Source: Psychromonas sp. B3M02
GTDB lineage: Bacteria; Pseudomonadota; Gammaproteobacteria; Enterobacterales; Psychromonadaceae
DNA length: 32,141 nucleotides
NCBI RefSeq assembly: GCF_003318165.1
Contig: NZ_QOCB01000119.1
Location: 1 to 32,141, forward strand
Direction: 5' to 3'
Positions within the stretch are counted from its first letter, which is position 1. Every line of letters begins with the position of its first letter. Shown here one piece after another: positions 1-8,251 of this stretch. A program made the translations under genes and the position numbers. The notes beneath the pieces were generated by a model. It saw only the letters and a program-made list of their open reading frames with translations, ran no database searches and was not told where the DNA came from.

Positions 1-6
1 ACTATG

Positions 7-23
7 ATTGGTATTATACCAAT
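7..23. repeat. Palindrome next to the rluA stop
   Basis: A perfect palindrome, ATTGGTAT-T-ATACCAAT, ends on the first base of the rluA stop codon. It has no T-tract and low GC, so it would be a weak terminator. The same 8-base arm sequence bounds the 14099-14193 segment in the window, so it may be a remnant or end of a dispersed repeat. The window edge hides the other side. Confidence 0.4.
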
Positions 24-700
24 TACTGACCATTAACCGGATCAATAAAAGGCACTTCAGTACTAAATTTAACCATTTTTTTACTGTAAGGATGTTGAAT
101 CGTTATTTCACTGGCATGTAATAACAAACGTGGAGATAAATTTAACGCATCGGGATCGGCATAAAAATCATCACCTAATATAGGATGACCTATTGCCATC
201 ATATGTAAACGCAGTTGATGTGTACGCCCTGTAACCGGCATCAGTTTAACTAAGGTACTTTGCTCAGCGTAGCTAATCACCTCATAAAAAGTTTTACACT
301 GTTTTCCTGCTTGATGATCAACGCGATGGCGCGGCGGATTATCAATATCTTTACCAAGCGGCACATCAATGCAGCCCTGCTTATCTTTAATATGTCCAAA
401 CACACGCGCATAATAAATCTTCTTGGTCTCTCGCTCTTGAAACTGCATTTTTAAGGCACGCTCTGCATCTTTTCTCAATGCAAAAATAATCACGCCTGAA
501 GTCGCAAGATCTAATCTATGCACAGTATGACTATTCGGGTGTTTCTCTAATAAACGGCTATACATACTGTCATGACGTTCAATATCACGCCCCGGTACTG
601 ATAAAATTCCCGCTGGTTTGTTAAACACAATCATATCTTTGTCTTTATAAATTGTATCTAACCACGGCTCTGTGGGCGGGTTATATATAAAGTCTTGCAT
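23..700 (-). CDS. rluA: Dual-specificity RNA pseudouridine synthase RluA
   Basis: The 225-residue protein matches the usual RluA length (about 219). It converts U746 of 23S rRNA and U32 of several tRNAs to pseudouridine. The N-terminus (NPPTEPWLDTIYKDKD, then NKPAGILSVPGR) is characteristic of RluA rather than RluC/RluD, and there is no S4 domain. The catalytic Asp lies in HRLDLATSG at residue 64, the same number as in E. coli RluA. Later conserved segments include the GRTHQLRLHM motif, which contacts RNA. The gene is followed by the window edge and preceded by the tmRNA gene on the same strand. Family assignment is secure; the exact set of target RNAs is inferred from homology. Confidence 0.95.
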   Translation of the reverse strand: MQDFIYNPPTEPWLDTIYKDKDMIVFNKPAGILSVPGRDIERHDSMYSRLLEKHPNSHTVHRLDLATSGVIIFALRKDAERALKMQFQERETKKIYYARVFGHIKDKQGCIDVPLGKDIDNPPRHRVDHQAGKQCKTFYEVISYAEQSTLVKLMPVTGRTHQLRLHMMAIGHPILGDDFYADPDALNLSPRLLLHASEITIQHPYSKKMVKFSTEVPFIDPVNGQ

Positions 701-767
701 AGCAACGCTCTCTACTTCTCATAGATTTGATTATTAGGCAGCACCTTATTAAAAAGGATTAGATACA

Positions 768-803
768 AAAAAGGCTGAAATCCGTTAGGAAATCAGCCTT
801 TTT
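768..803. terminator. Bidirectional terminator after ssrA
   Basis: An AAAAAGGCTGA arm at 768-778 pairs with TCAGCCTTTTT at 793-803. An inner TCC/GGA pairing sits around a GTTA loop. It has A-tract and T-tract on opposite sides, so it can act in both directions. It lies just past the tmRNA 3' end and would stop ssrA transcription before rluA. Confidence 0.8.
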
Positions 804-810
804 CAGTAGG

Positions 811-1165
811 TGGTGGAGATGGGGGGAGTCGAACCCCCGTCCGAAAAGCCTACGTCCTCGGTACTACATGCTTAGTCTATCTTTAGGTTAACTCTCGACA
901 CTCCGACAGACAGGATTGCAAAGAGCGAGTTCGATACTATTTCGCGGTTCACCCTCGAACAAGGTTCCCTCGCTATCCAAATGTAAATGACCTTCCGAAT
1001 CCCTGCCCATAGGAGAAACGTGGGTGGAAGGCTAGCTAGCCTAAGCTGCTAGAGCGTAGTTATCGTCGTTTGCAACTATAACTTTGACGGCTTTTTACGA
1101 GGCCAGCCGTCACCTCGGCATGCACCTTGGGTTTCATGAATCTCGTCGAGTCCTAAATCATCCCC
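811..1165 (-). ncRNA. ssrA: tmRNA (transfer-messenger RNA)
   Basis: This 355-nt RNA rescues stalled ribosomes together with SmpB. The 5' end GGGGATG pairs with CATCTCC before the encoded 3' ACCA, forming a 7-bp tRNA-like acceptor stem. The T-arm GGGGGTTCGACTCCCCC and the conserved stretch around GCATGTAGTACCGAGG are present. The resume codon is GCA at 1073-1071, and the tag reading frame ends with TAG at 1043-1041, giving ANDDNYALAA. With the Ala carried by the tmRNA the tag is AANDDNYALAA. The C-terminal ALAA is the ClpXP/ClpAP signal. The gene lies directly downstream of smpB, its protein partner. Confidence 0.97.
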
Positions 1166-1259
1166 AGATGGTTAGTAATAAATTACCAACATGTTGAGTC
1201 TAACAAAGCTATTTGCATCAAGATAGTATTATCTAACAAATAGCGTGCCAGTTGCTCAT

Positions 1260-1745
1260 TTATCGAGCGTCATGCTTCATCATGCGCTCTTTTTGTACTT
1301 TCCACTCACGATCTTTAACATCATTACGCTTATCGTGATCCTGTTTACCTTTTGCTAATGCAAAGGAGATTTTAACCCAGGCTTTTTTCCAGTACAGCGA
1401 AATAGGGATAATTGAATAACCCTGACGCTCTACTTTACCCACTAAGTTATCAAGCTCTCGACGCTTAAGTAGCAATTTACGGTAACGTAAAGGATCGCAA
1501 ACAACATGAGATGATGCTGCAATCAGTGGTGGAAATGTTGCGTTAAGTAACCAAGCTTCTCCATTTTTTAAGAAGATGTAGCTATCAGCAATATTTGCTT
1601 TACCTGCACGTAACGTTTTAACTTCCCAACCTTGTAGCTCAAGTCCCGCTTCAAAACGTTCCTCTAAGTGATACTCATGGGAAGCACGTTTATTGCGTGC
1701 AATCGTATTATCGTTATTTTTTGATTTTGAATTTTTTTTAGCCAT
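1260..1745 (-). CDS. smpB: SsrA-binding protein SmpB
   Basis: SmpB binds the tRNA-like domain of tmRNA and brings it to stalled ribosomes. The 161-residue product (E. coli has 160) shows the family core: [46 protein letters not shown] and the C-terminal tail [17 protein letters not shown] that enters the mRNA channel. I chose the Met of MAKKNSK at 1745 because it fits the family N-terminus. An in-frame ATG three codons upstream (1754) is also possible, and neither has a clear Shine-Dalgarno sequence. It is adjacent to ssrA on the same strand, the usual gammaproteobacterial pairing, and divergent from ratA. Confidence 0.95.
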   Translation of the reverse strand: MAKKNSKSKNNDNTIARNKRASHEYHLEERFEAGLELQGWEVKTLRAGKANIADSYIFLKNGEAWLLNATFPPLIAASSHVVCDPLRYRKLLLKRRELDNLVGKVERQGYSIIPISLYWKKAWVKISFALAKGKQDHDKRNDVKDREWKVQKERMMKHDAR

Positions 1746-1884
1746 AGACTGCATTATAAAGTTTGTTTTTTTAAATGGCTATTTGATTTGTTGAAAAGTC
1801 ACTCATTTACAAGCATTTTATGCTATTTTTTTTCAGTTCAAGCTGTGCATCGTGTAAGATGCTAATTTTTAAACGAGGTAAAAC

Positions 1885-2322
1885 ATGGCTCAAGTATCAC
1901 GAAGCGCACTGTTGATGTATAGCGCACAAGAAATGTATCAATTAGTGAATGATGTGAATGCTTATCCTGAGTTTTTACCTGGTTGTAGTGCCACCGAAGT
2001 GTTAGTAGATGAAACAAACTTAATGAAGGCATCAATTAAAGTCTCTAAGGCGGGGATTGGGCAAACCTTTATCACGGAAAATCAACTTATTCCTGGTAAA
2101 TCTATCAGCATGAACTTGGTAGAAGGCCCCTTTAAGCATCTAACAGGTGGTTGGACTTTCACTGCTTTAGACGATCAAGCTTGTAAAGTTAGTTTAGATT
2201 TACAATTTGAATTCAGTAGTTCTATTATAGAGCTTGCCTTTGGGCGTGTATTTCATGAATTAGTTGGCTCTATGGTTAAATCATTTTCTAACAGAGCAAA
2301 AACCGTTTACGGAAACCGTTAA
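1885..2322 (+). CDS. ratA: RatA / coenzyme Q-binding START-domain protein
   Basis: This 145-residue SRPBCC (START-like) protein is of the RatA/YfjG and Coq10 type. The whole protein is one fold. The N-terminal VSRSALLMYSAQEMYQLVNDVNAYPEFLPGC segment and the C-terminal long helix (FHELVGSMVKSFSNRAKTVYG) are diagnostic. E. coli RatA was described as an inhibitor of 70S ribosome association, while Coq10 homologues bind ubiquinone, so the physiological role is not settled. It has an AGGT-type ribosome site (gaggtaaaac) before ATG and is followed 21 bases later by rnfH. The divergent smpB/ssrA neighbours match the arrangement in E. coli. Confidence 0.92.
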   Translation: MAQVSRSALLMYSAQEMYQLVNDVNAYPEFLPGCSATEVLVDETNLMKASIKVSKAGIGQTFITENQLIPGKSISMNLVEGPFKHLTGGWTFTALDDQACKVSLDLQFEFSSSIIELAFGRVFHELVGSMVKSFSNRAKTVYGNR

Positions 2323-2343
2323 GTATTAAGGTAGAGTATTTCA

Positions 2344-2643
2344 ATGAATGAGTTAATCGATATCGAAGTCGTTTATGGATTGCCACATAAGCAAGTATTA
2401 TTATCTTTAAAAGTGCCTACTGGTACCACTATTGAACAGGCTATTAAGTTATCAGGCATTGTTAAACACTTCCCGGAAATTTTGCCTAGTGAAGCAGTAG
2501 TAGGTATTTTTAGTAAACCAGATAAGCTAGACAGCACTGTCAAGCAAGGTGATCGTATTGAAATATACCGCCCGCTGATTGCTGATCCGAAAGAGATGCG
2601 TAAATTACGTGCAGAAAGAGCGCTAAAATCGAATAAAAGCTAG
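2344..2643 (+). CDS. rnfH: RnfH/RatB family ubiquitin-like protein
   Basis: A 99-residue small protein of the RnfH (UPF0125, YfjF/RatB) family with a beta-grasp ubiquitin-like fold. The conserved parts are IEVVYGLPHKQVLLSLKVPTGTTIEQAI, the VGIFSKP turn and the C-terminal GDRIEIYRPLIADPKEMRKLRAERA motif, which is nearly invariant in the family. It follows ratA in the same direction with a short spacer and probably shares its transcript. Function remains unclear. The name comes from an rnf cluster in Rhodobacter, and no rnf genes are seen here. Confidence 0.92.
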   Translation: MNELIDIEVVYGLPHKQVLLSLKVPTGTTIEQAIKLSGIVKHFPEILPSEAVVGIFSKPDKLDSTVKQGDRIEIYRPLIADPKEMRKLRAERALKSNKS

Positions 2644-2658
2644 CGAAATACATAGATT

Positions 2659-2713
2659 AAAAAGCACTTAACTGAACGTCAACAGTTACATGACGTTTAA
2701 GCAAGTGCTTTTT
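2659..2713. terminator. Bidirectional terminator between rnfH and fadL-like gene
   Basis: Outer arms AAAAAGCACTT (2659-2669) and AAGTGCTTTTT (2703-2713) pair perfectly. An inner AACGTCA/TGACGTT stem at 2675-2681 and 2691-2697 extends the fold. A/T tracts on both sides suit the two converging genes. Confidence 0.8.
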
Positions 2714-2724
2714 ATTGGCAAAAC

Positions 2725-3984
2725 CTAAAACTGATGACTATATTGTAAAGCAATTAAGATAGCATTCGCTTGCGTTGTGCCTGTCACTGACGATACACCA
2801 TCGATTTCTTCAACCACATCAACGGTTTTACCTAATAAGTAAGTTCCACCAAGATCAACATTTGTATCTTCAGATAAATGATAAGTCACCCCTGCTGAAA
2901 ACCATTGTCTATCGGAATCAGGCACAGAAATAGAAGTCACTTCATCTTGCGCGCTTTGGTCATATAAATAACCAGTACGTAAAGTCCAAGTTTCATTTAA
3001 GTAATAAGTGCCACCAATGGCAAAGTGCATCGCATCTTTCCATTGATAATTACTGATAGTACCGTAAGCATCTGACTCTAAGGTATCGAATGAAGACCAG
3101 CCAATCCATTGAACACTATAATGGACTGCGTATTTTGTATCTTTGATACGGTGATAACCAGAAAACTCAGCCATATCAGGTAGACCTAAGGTTAAAGTAT
3201 CATCTTCAGTGGTTGAACCATTATAAGTCACTTCACCTTTTACTTTTAAGTCTGGGCTGTAGCGATAAGATAAACCAAAACGATTATTCTCGTTAAGCTC
3301 ATAGACAACACCCACATTAAACCCTAAACCAAAGCCGTTTACATCAGCATCTAACACTTCACTTGTTGCTAACGTACTACCATCAGCTGGTGAATAAACA
3401 TTCAAATCTCTTTCTAACTTGCCTATCCCGTAAATCACATCCAAACCGGATCCGACACTCCACTGATTATTAATACGGTAGGAGATGGCAAAGCCTAAAT
3501 TAATACTTTCGACGTCGGTATAACCGCCATATTCACTTGCAGTAAATGAGTCATCAAAATCGGTTCTCGTGCCGAAGTTGGTATATAAATTAACACCTAC
3601 AGCAAATTTTTCATTTAAAGGAAAAATAGCATGAATATTAGGGATAAATGATAATCCACCTGCATCGCTATAATTTGAACTGCCACTATAACCTGTAAGG
3701 TCACTAGAGTAAGTGCCATCTTCCACACTAATATCTGTTTCTAAAACGTTAACACCCAGTGATAAAGCGGTTCTATCGAACAATGCCATCGCAGCCGCAT
3801 TTCGCGCCATCGCAGATGCATTATCAGCAATCACGGCATCACCAGAAAAAGCACGTCCTAATCCAGTTGCTGATTGTGTATTTAACTGAAAACCAGCGGC
3901 ATTTACTTGTATTGCAGTGGCAGATAAACATCCCATTAATAATGTTTTTTTAAAAAGTTGGTTGCAGTTAGTCCTGCTGCTCAT
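2725..3984 (-). CDS. fadL: FadL-family outer membrane transport porin
   Basis: This 419-residue OmpP1/FadL/TodX-family beta-barrel carries long-chain fatty acids or other hydrophobic molecules across the outer membrane. The signal peptide spans about residues 1-30 and appears to be cut near VNA|AGFQL. The mature N-terminus AGFQLNTQSATGLGRAFSGDAVIADNASAMARNAAAM is the FadL plug (hatch) region; here NAAAM replaces the more usual NPAAM. The rest is alternating amphipathic strands ending in ALQYSHQF with the terminal Phe expected for BAM insertion. A good AAGGAAG site precedes the ATG. It is a single gene with about 230 bases upstream. The fadL symbol is by family, and substrate is unproven because FadL paralogues are common in marine bacteria. 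Confidence 0.88.
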   Translation of the reverse strand: MSSRTNCNQLFKKTLLMGCLSATAIQVNAAGFQLNTQSATGLGRAFSGDAVIADNASAMARNAAAMALFDRTALSLGVNVLETDISVEDGTYSSDLTGYSGSSNYSDAGGLSFIPNIHAIFPLNEKFAVGVNLYTNFGTRTDFDDSFTASEYGGYTDVESINLGFAISYRINNQWSVGSGLDVIYGIGKLERDLNVYSPADGSTLATSEVLDADVNGFGLGFNVGVVYELNENNRFGLSYRYSPDLKVKGEVTYNGSTTEDDTLTLGLPDMAEFSGYHRIKDTKYAVHYSVQWIGWSSFDTLESDAYGTISNYQWKDAMHFAIGGTYYLNETWTLRTGYLYDQSAQDEVTSISVPDSDRQWFSAGVTYHLSEDTNVDLGGTYLLGKTVDVVEEIDGVSSVTGTTQANAILIALQYSHQF

Positions 3985-4211
3985 ATTTTCTTCCTTGCTG
4001 TTATAAACTGATCATCACGCCTAAACTTGCCGCTAAGCTTAATTGAAATAACACGGCTAAATTAAGAAAGCCCTAAAAATCGTGATCAAATGCAAATGCT
4101 AGTGATAATAATTGTTAAATAATTGAGTTAAGTTGGGGTTTTATCATTACTCTACCCCTACCAAATCAATACATTACACTTATTAATATGGTATGAGTGG
4201 CGATCAAGCGA

Positions 4212-5108
4212 TTAATAAACTAGGTGTACTAATTTATTATTCGACAAATAGGTATCATCAGTTAACCCCAATTTGTTATAACTGATTAAGGAACGTAAGC
4301 CATCAATATAAGCTTGACCCCGTTCAGAATATTTAATTAATGTGCCTGCCAATAAAGTCCCTGAATAGGTATTACCCGCAGCAACCTCTTTTGCTCTTAA
4401 ATCACGTAATGATTGATAAGCAGAGGTAGAGTTAATATTTAACATGTACCCTTCTACTGAAGCTAATGGGCTATCAAAACGTGCAATACCATAATTACCT
4501 AACTCTTTACGCTGCTGTTTTGGCTTAATGCCATTACCACTAAAATCCCACTGCCCAAAAAAGGCATTACCTTCAAGTGCAAAACGCGAGGTACCCCAAG
4601 CACTTTCCTCTGCAGCTTGTGCTAACGCTAACGATGGAGGAATAGTATTAACGCGTGATAACAGATCTTGTTTCTGTTGTTCCGTTAAACTACTCGCGCC
4701 TTCATCTACCGCTTTATATTTCACAGCAATCGCAATCAATTCTGCTGAATTCAATTTGGCAGACTTAACGACTTCACGCTCTTGTAAAATACGCTCATTT
4801 GAGACCAGCACTAAAGGTAACATTAGGCGTAAAAATATCATTTTCTTGTTTTTAACAGGCATATTGTCAGAGATTTCTTGCCACTTAGGGTTTACTTTCT
4901 CAAAGGTTAACCTGGGTACTTCTTTATTGCCGTTTTCCCAATCTGCTTGCGTATAATGAAACTGTGTAAACACTTCATCTAAGTCCGATAACGAAGTGAT
5001 TTTCACTTCTTCAGGATTAGACATCAGTTTATCTGCTGGTGATGTTTTCTCTGAGCAAGCAGAAATAAAAAACAATGTCACTAATATGAGCGTCAGTAAT
5101 TTTTTCAT
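4212..5108 (-). CDS. Bax-like glucosaminidase-domain lipoprotein
   Basis: This 298-residue predicted lipoprotein has a signal peptide MKKLLTLILVTLFFISAC with Cys18 as the lipidated residue. The C-terminal half carries an endo-beta-N-acetylglucosaminidase-type domain like E. coli Bax: PPSLALAQAAEESAWGTSRFA contains the likely catalytic Glu, followed by NAFFGQWDF and ARFDSPLASVEGYMLNINS. It probably trims peptidoglycan from the inner face of the outer membrane or the periplasm. The ATG at 5108 is preferred over an upstream in-frame TTG at 5123, because GGAAACG inside that TTG extension makes a ribosome site. The actual bond cut is inferred from the family. Confidence 0.85.
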   Translation of the reverse strand: MKKLLTLILVTLFFISACSEKTSPADKLMSNPEEVKITSLSDLDEVFTQFHYTQADWENGNKEVPRLTFEKVNPKWQEISDNMPVKNKKMIFLRLMLPLVLVSNERILQEREVVKSAKLNSAELIAIAVKYKAVDEGASSLTEQQKQDLLSRVNTIPPSLALAQAAEESAWGTSRFALEGNAFFGQWDFSGNGIKPKQQRKELGNYGIARFDSPLASVEGYMLNINSTSAYQSLRDLRAKEVAAGNTYSGTLLAGTLIKYSERGQAYIDGLRSLISYNKLGLTDDTYLSNNKLVHLVY

Positions 5109-5282
5109 AATTAACGTTTCCAAAATAAGTACGCTAACTCAATACGCAACAGCATATAGAAACGATCAAGTCGTCAATCTAAATGAGTAGGCGAGTGTAA
5201 TATTTGAGGTAGACGAAATAATGAAGTGAATTAATACAATGTGTCTATTAATTAAAGGGCGGAGATTACTTGAAAACAAACC

Positions 5283-5311
5283 AGGTAACAAATAAATTTA
5301 AGATGTTACCT
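5283..5311 (-). terminator. Possible weak terminator of the small membrane-protein gene
   Basis: AGGTAACA (5283-5290) and TGTTACCT (5304-5311) form a perfect 8-bp stem about 25 bases past the stop codon of the 5337-5684 gene. On the minus strand it is followed by GGTTTGTTTTC, an imperfect U-rich tail. Confidence 0.45.
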
Positions 5312-5336
5312 AGCTCAACTTTTTATAAAAACAGCA

Positions 5337-5684
5337 TTATGCGCCACTATTGATAACACCAACAAGTGTTAATAAGTGAACCACTGGTAACATCAGCATA
5401 CATATTAGTGCCAACCACATTAACCAACCAATAAAGCCATTACTTCTCATGGTTTTTAAAACGCCATCACCATGAATTTTACCTACATAAAAAAGCAGAC
5501 AATATTGAATAAGCATAATTCCCAACACCACAGGTAAAGCTGGTAACCCTAGTGCTTGTATAACAGGAGGTAATGTTAAAACTGACATATAAGCAACCGC
5601 AATAATAATCACGAATGCTTTAGGCATAAAGCCCGTTAACTCACGTAATACTGAATCACCAGGTTTAGAACCATTACTATCCAT
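5337..5684 (-). CDS. Small multi-spanning membrane protein, unrecognised
   Basis: A 115-residue hydrophobic protein that I do not recognise. The polar N-terminus (MDSNGSKPGDSVLRELTGFMP) is followed by about three membrane segments: AFVIIIAVAYMSVLTLPPV, LPVVLGIMLIQYCLLFYVG and GWLMWLALICMLMLPVVHLL. A short loop contains KIHGDGVLKTMRSNG, which is basic and likely cytoplasmic. I place the start at 5684 because AGAGGTC lies six bases upstream of that ATG. The reading frame extends another 20 codons upstream, but without such a site. It stands alone between two noncoding stretches. Confidence 0.7.
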   Translation of the reverse strand: MDSNGSKPGDSVLRELTGFMPKAFVIIIAVAYMSVLTLPPVIQALGLPALPVVLGIMLIQYCLLFYVGKIHGDGVLKTMRSNGFIGWLMWLALICMLMLPVVHLLTLVGVINSGA

Positions 5685-5744
5685 ATTGACCTCTATATAA
5701 AAAATGAATAAATAAGTAGATAACGCAGGGATATACCCCATCAT

Positions 5745-6053
5745 TAACCATCACTATAAATAACAGTATAATACGCTAATAATAGATAAATACTCCGAAC
5801 TTCATAAGATAGTGTGATAGCCATACTTTGATGTTTGAAAATCATACAAATAAAACTCAGAACGAATAAATGGCACTTTTGTTCTTCAATTAAACATTAA
5901 ATTAGTTAGCGCACTTCTTACTTCACAGATTAATGGTTAATAACCGAGTTATGTAACTGCGTTTACATGTGATGATTAAACGATCAAAAAACAACAAGGT
6001 GAGCACTCTTTAAGCAATTGGCACCTGAATTGCTTAATTTATTTAAATAACGC
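5745..6053. other. Noncoding stretch, nothing recognised
   Basis: This AT-rich gap between the small membrane-protein gene and the tRNA promoter shows no convincing reading frame, RNA or hairpin. It should hold the upstream control region for both sides. Confidence 0.5.
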
Positions 6054-6081
6054 TTGCAATATAATGTGATCTCTATATCAT
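6054..6081 (+). promoter_or_regulatory. Likely promoter of the tRNA-fMet array
   Basis: A TTGCAA -35 (6054-6059), a 16-base spacer and a TATCAT -10 (6076-6081) are followed by the GC-rich stretch CGCCGC. Such a discriminator is typical of stringently controlled stable-RNA promoters. An alternative -10, TATAAT at 6060-6065, lacks an obvious -35. Confidence 0.5.
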
Positions 6082-6099
6082 TCGCCGCACTTAAACGGA

Positions 6100-6176
<77 letters not shown>

Positions 6177-6218
6177 ACTTTTTATAAAAGTTAATTGCGT
6201 TTAAGTATAAATATCGGA

Positions 6219-6295
<77 letters not shown>

Positions 6296-6316
6296 ACTTT
6301 TGTTTAAAGAAAGAAA

Positions 6317-6385
6317 AGCCCATCGGGCTCAACTCTTTATAAACAATGGCGAAGGTCGCAGATTTAAACCCTGCTATCGCAACCA
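6317..6385 (+). pseudogene. Decayed initiator tRNA remnant 1
   Basis: The 3' half resembles tRNA-fMet (CGAAGGTCG, then CTGCTATCGCAACCA), but the acceptor 5' strand and much of the D arm are missing. After GGGCTCA the sequence ACTCTTTATAAACAATGG replaces the 3' side of the anticodon arm, so no CAT anticodon loop can form. It sits between intact copies 2 and 3. Confidence 0.8.
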
Positions 6386-6413
6386 ATATTTAACGAAGTA
6401 AAACAATGACGGA

Positions 6414-6490
<77 letters not shown>

Positions 6491-6525
6491 ACTTTTCAGT
6501 TGTAAAATGAAACATCAATATCGGA

Positions 6526-6602
<77 letters not shown>

Positions 6603-6701
6603 CTTCTAGATTAACACCCTTTTCTATTTGAATACCCTTTACAATAATCAAAAACCTATAACTTATGAAAAATTATATTTCGTTATAAACTCGTAAATTT
6701 C

Positions 6702-6789
6702 ATAGATATAGCAGCTTGGTAGCCCGTCGGACTCAACTCTCTAAAAACAATGGCGAAAGTCGTAGATTAAAATCCTGCTCTCGCAACCA
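6702..6789 (+). pseudogene. Decayed initiator tRNA remnant 2
   Basis: The GCAGCTTGGTAGC D-arm segment and the CCTGCTCTCGCAACCA 3' end are retained, but the 5' acceptor strand reads ATAGATATA and cannot pair. The anticodon arm carries the shared CTCAACTCTC...AACAATGG replacement. It is the end of tandem unit 1. Confidence 0.85.
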
Positions 6790-6895
6790 CTTCTAGATTA
6801 ACACTCTTTCCTATTTGAATACCTTTTACAATCATCAAAAACCAAAAACCTATAACTTATGAAAAATTATATTTCGTTATAAATTCGTAAATTTC

Positions 6896-6983
6896 ATAGA
6901 TATAGCAGCTTGGTAGCCCATCGGACTCAACTCTCTATGAACAATGGCGAAGTTCGTAGATTAACACCCAGCTCTCGCAACCA
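6896..6983 (+). pseudogene. Decayed initiator tRNA remnant 3
   Basis: Very close to remnant 2, with the same ATAGATATAGCAGCTTGG start, the same anticodon-arm replacement and GCTCTCGCAACCA at the end. A few further substitutions weaken the T arm. It is the end of tandem unit 2. Confidence 0.85.
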
Positions 6984-7076
6984 CTTCTTATTTATCCCCC
7001 TTTCTTTAAGAACTCCCAAATAATTAATTATCTATATATTTTGATTTAATAAATTTAAAATCCAATTTAAGATCCA

Positions 7077-7143
7077 TCAGCTAGTAGCTCAGCTCTCTAT
7101 AAACAATGCCGAAGCTTTAGGTTCAGTCCCCCTCTCTTAACCA
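7077..7143 (+). pseudogene. Decayed initiator tRNA remnant 4, most degraded
   Basis: CAGCTAGTAGCTCAGCTCTC...AAACAATGCCGAAG and a final TCTCTTAACCA still align with the other remnants, including the same anticodon-arm replacement. The T arm is partly recognisable (GGTTCAGTCC). The acceptor stem is lost. Confidence 0.65.
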
Positions 7144-7264
7144 CTATCTATTTGATAATACTTTTATAATGATCTGTAATGTTCTCAACTACGCATTATC
7201 CGCTTTAATATTTGTAATATAACAACAACTCCACTTGCACCCACACTCTAAAAAAAATTATACT

Positions 7265-7283
7265 AATAATAATTATCATTACT
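7265..7283 (+). promoter_or_regulatory. Putative Fur box before the siderophore transport genes
   Basis: AATAATAATTATCATTACT matches the 19-base Fur consensus GATAATGATAATCATTATC at about 14 positions. It ends 17 bases before the binding-protein start codon. The core TATCATTACTA recurs before the TonB receptor gene at 12023-12041. This predicts repression by Fe-Fur. Confidence 0.7.
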
Positions 7284-7300
7284 ATCAATTTGAAGGTGTT

Positions 7301-8197
7301 ATGAATATCAAAAAAACATTATTACTACTTTTGTGTGTAGCGAGTTTAAGTGCAATCGCGGGAACCGTTTCGGTGAAACACAGTTTAGGAACAACAACAG
7401 TGGATCATATACCTCAACGTGTTGTCGTCATTGGTATCGGGCCTTTAGATACGCTAGATTATTTTGGTATCAAACCAATTGCAGTGACAAAAGGAACGAC
7501 GTTTCCCCCTTACTTAGCACAATATGATCAGGATGACATCGCGTCCTCAGGTGCATTATTTGAACCGGACTTCGAAGCGATTTATAACCTTAAACCCGAT
7601 TTAATTATTGTTGGGCCACGCAGTGCCCAGTCTTACCAAGAGCTATCTGAAATTGCCCCTACATTACTTTATGTATTAGATGGAAAAAAAACCTACTGGG
7701 AAAGCACTCAAACGCAATGGAGAAATATTGGTAAGCTCTTTGATATTTCCACAAAAGTAGAACAAACCATTACACGACTTGATGCGCAAATTAATGCCAT
7801 TAAATCACATAATGAACAACATAAAGTTGACGCATTAACGATCATGAGTTCTGGTGGTAATATCTCAGCCTTTGGTGAAAAATCTCGATTTTCAGCTATC
7901 TATAATGAATTTGGATACCAAGATACCATTAAAAATATTAAAAATAGTCGTCATGGGGATTTAGTGTCCTATGAATTCATTCGTGATGCACAACCGACTA
8001 ATTTATTTGTGCTTGATAGAGATGTACTAGTCAATAAGGGTAAAAGTGAAATTCGTCAACAATTCGAAAATGACTTAATTAAAGCAACGCCTGCCTATCA
8101 AAACAAACGCATGATATTTTTAGATATTAATGCCTGGTACCTCACCATAGGCGGTGTAACAGCGACGCAGCAAATGATTACTGATATGTCTCACTAA
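7301..8197 (+). CDS. Catecholate siderophore periplasmic binding protein (CeuE/FatB type)
   Basis: A 298-residue periplasmic binding protein of the FatB/CeuE/VctP type, which delivers ferric siderophore to an inner-membrane ABC importer. The signal peptide is MNIKKTLLLLLCVASLSAIA; no convincing lipobox is present. The region RVVVIGIGPLDTLDYFGIKP opens the first lobe. His218 in SRHGDL and Tyr280 in AWYLTIGG match in context and spacing the His/Tyr pair by which Campylobacter CeuE completes iron coordination in tetradentate bis-catecholate complexes. The ATG at 7301 has GAAGG just upstream, and an earlier in-frame TTG would put the Fur box inside the gene. It heads an operon with two permeases and an ATPase. 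Confidence 0.9.
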   Translation: MNIKKTLLLLLCVASLSAIAGTVSVKHSLGTTTVDHIPQRVVVIGIGPLDTLDYFGIKPIAVTKGTTFPPYLAQYDQDDIASSGALFEPDFEAIYNLKPDLIIVGPRSAQSYQELSEIAPTLLYVLDGKKTYWESTQTQWRNIGKLFDISTKVEQTITRLDAQINAIKSHNEQHKVDALTIMSSGGNISAFGEKSRFSAIYNEFGYQDTIKNIKNSRHGDLVSYEFIRDAQPTNLFVLDRDVLVNKGKSEIRQQFENDLIKATPAYQNKRMIFLDINAWYLTIGGVTATQQMITDMSH

Positions 8198-8210
8198 TCC
8201 TCTTCTTTTA

Positions 8211-8229
8211 GCCCATCAAATGGATGGGC
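8211..8229 (+). terminator. Intra-operon hairpin after the binding-protein gene
   Basis: GCCCATC and GATGGGC form a 7-bp stem with a 5-base loop, followed by AATTTATT. Its position between binding protein and permease suggests partial termination or 3'-end protection, giving more binding protein than permease. Confidence 0.6.
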
Positions 8230-8251
8230 AATTTATTATCGGAACAATACT

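Noticed and set aside
4528-4956. Plus-strand 142-codon frame opposite the Bax-like gene
   Set aside because: It is the reverse of conserved glucosaminidase-domain codons, with unlikely composition and no start-site signal.
6317-6385. Remnant counted as a fifth functional tRNA
   Set aside because: It lacks the 5' acceptor strand and the anticodon loop is disrupted.
7235-7300. Longer N-terminus for the siderophore-binding protein
   Set aside because: It starts with TTG, has no ribosome site, would cover the Fur box and would bury the signal peptide.
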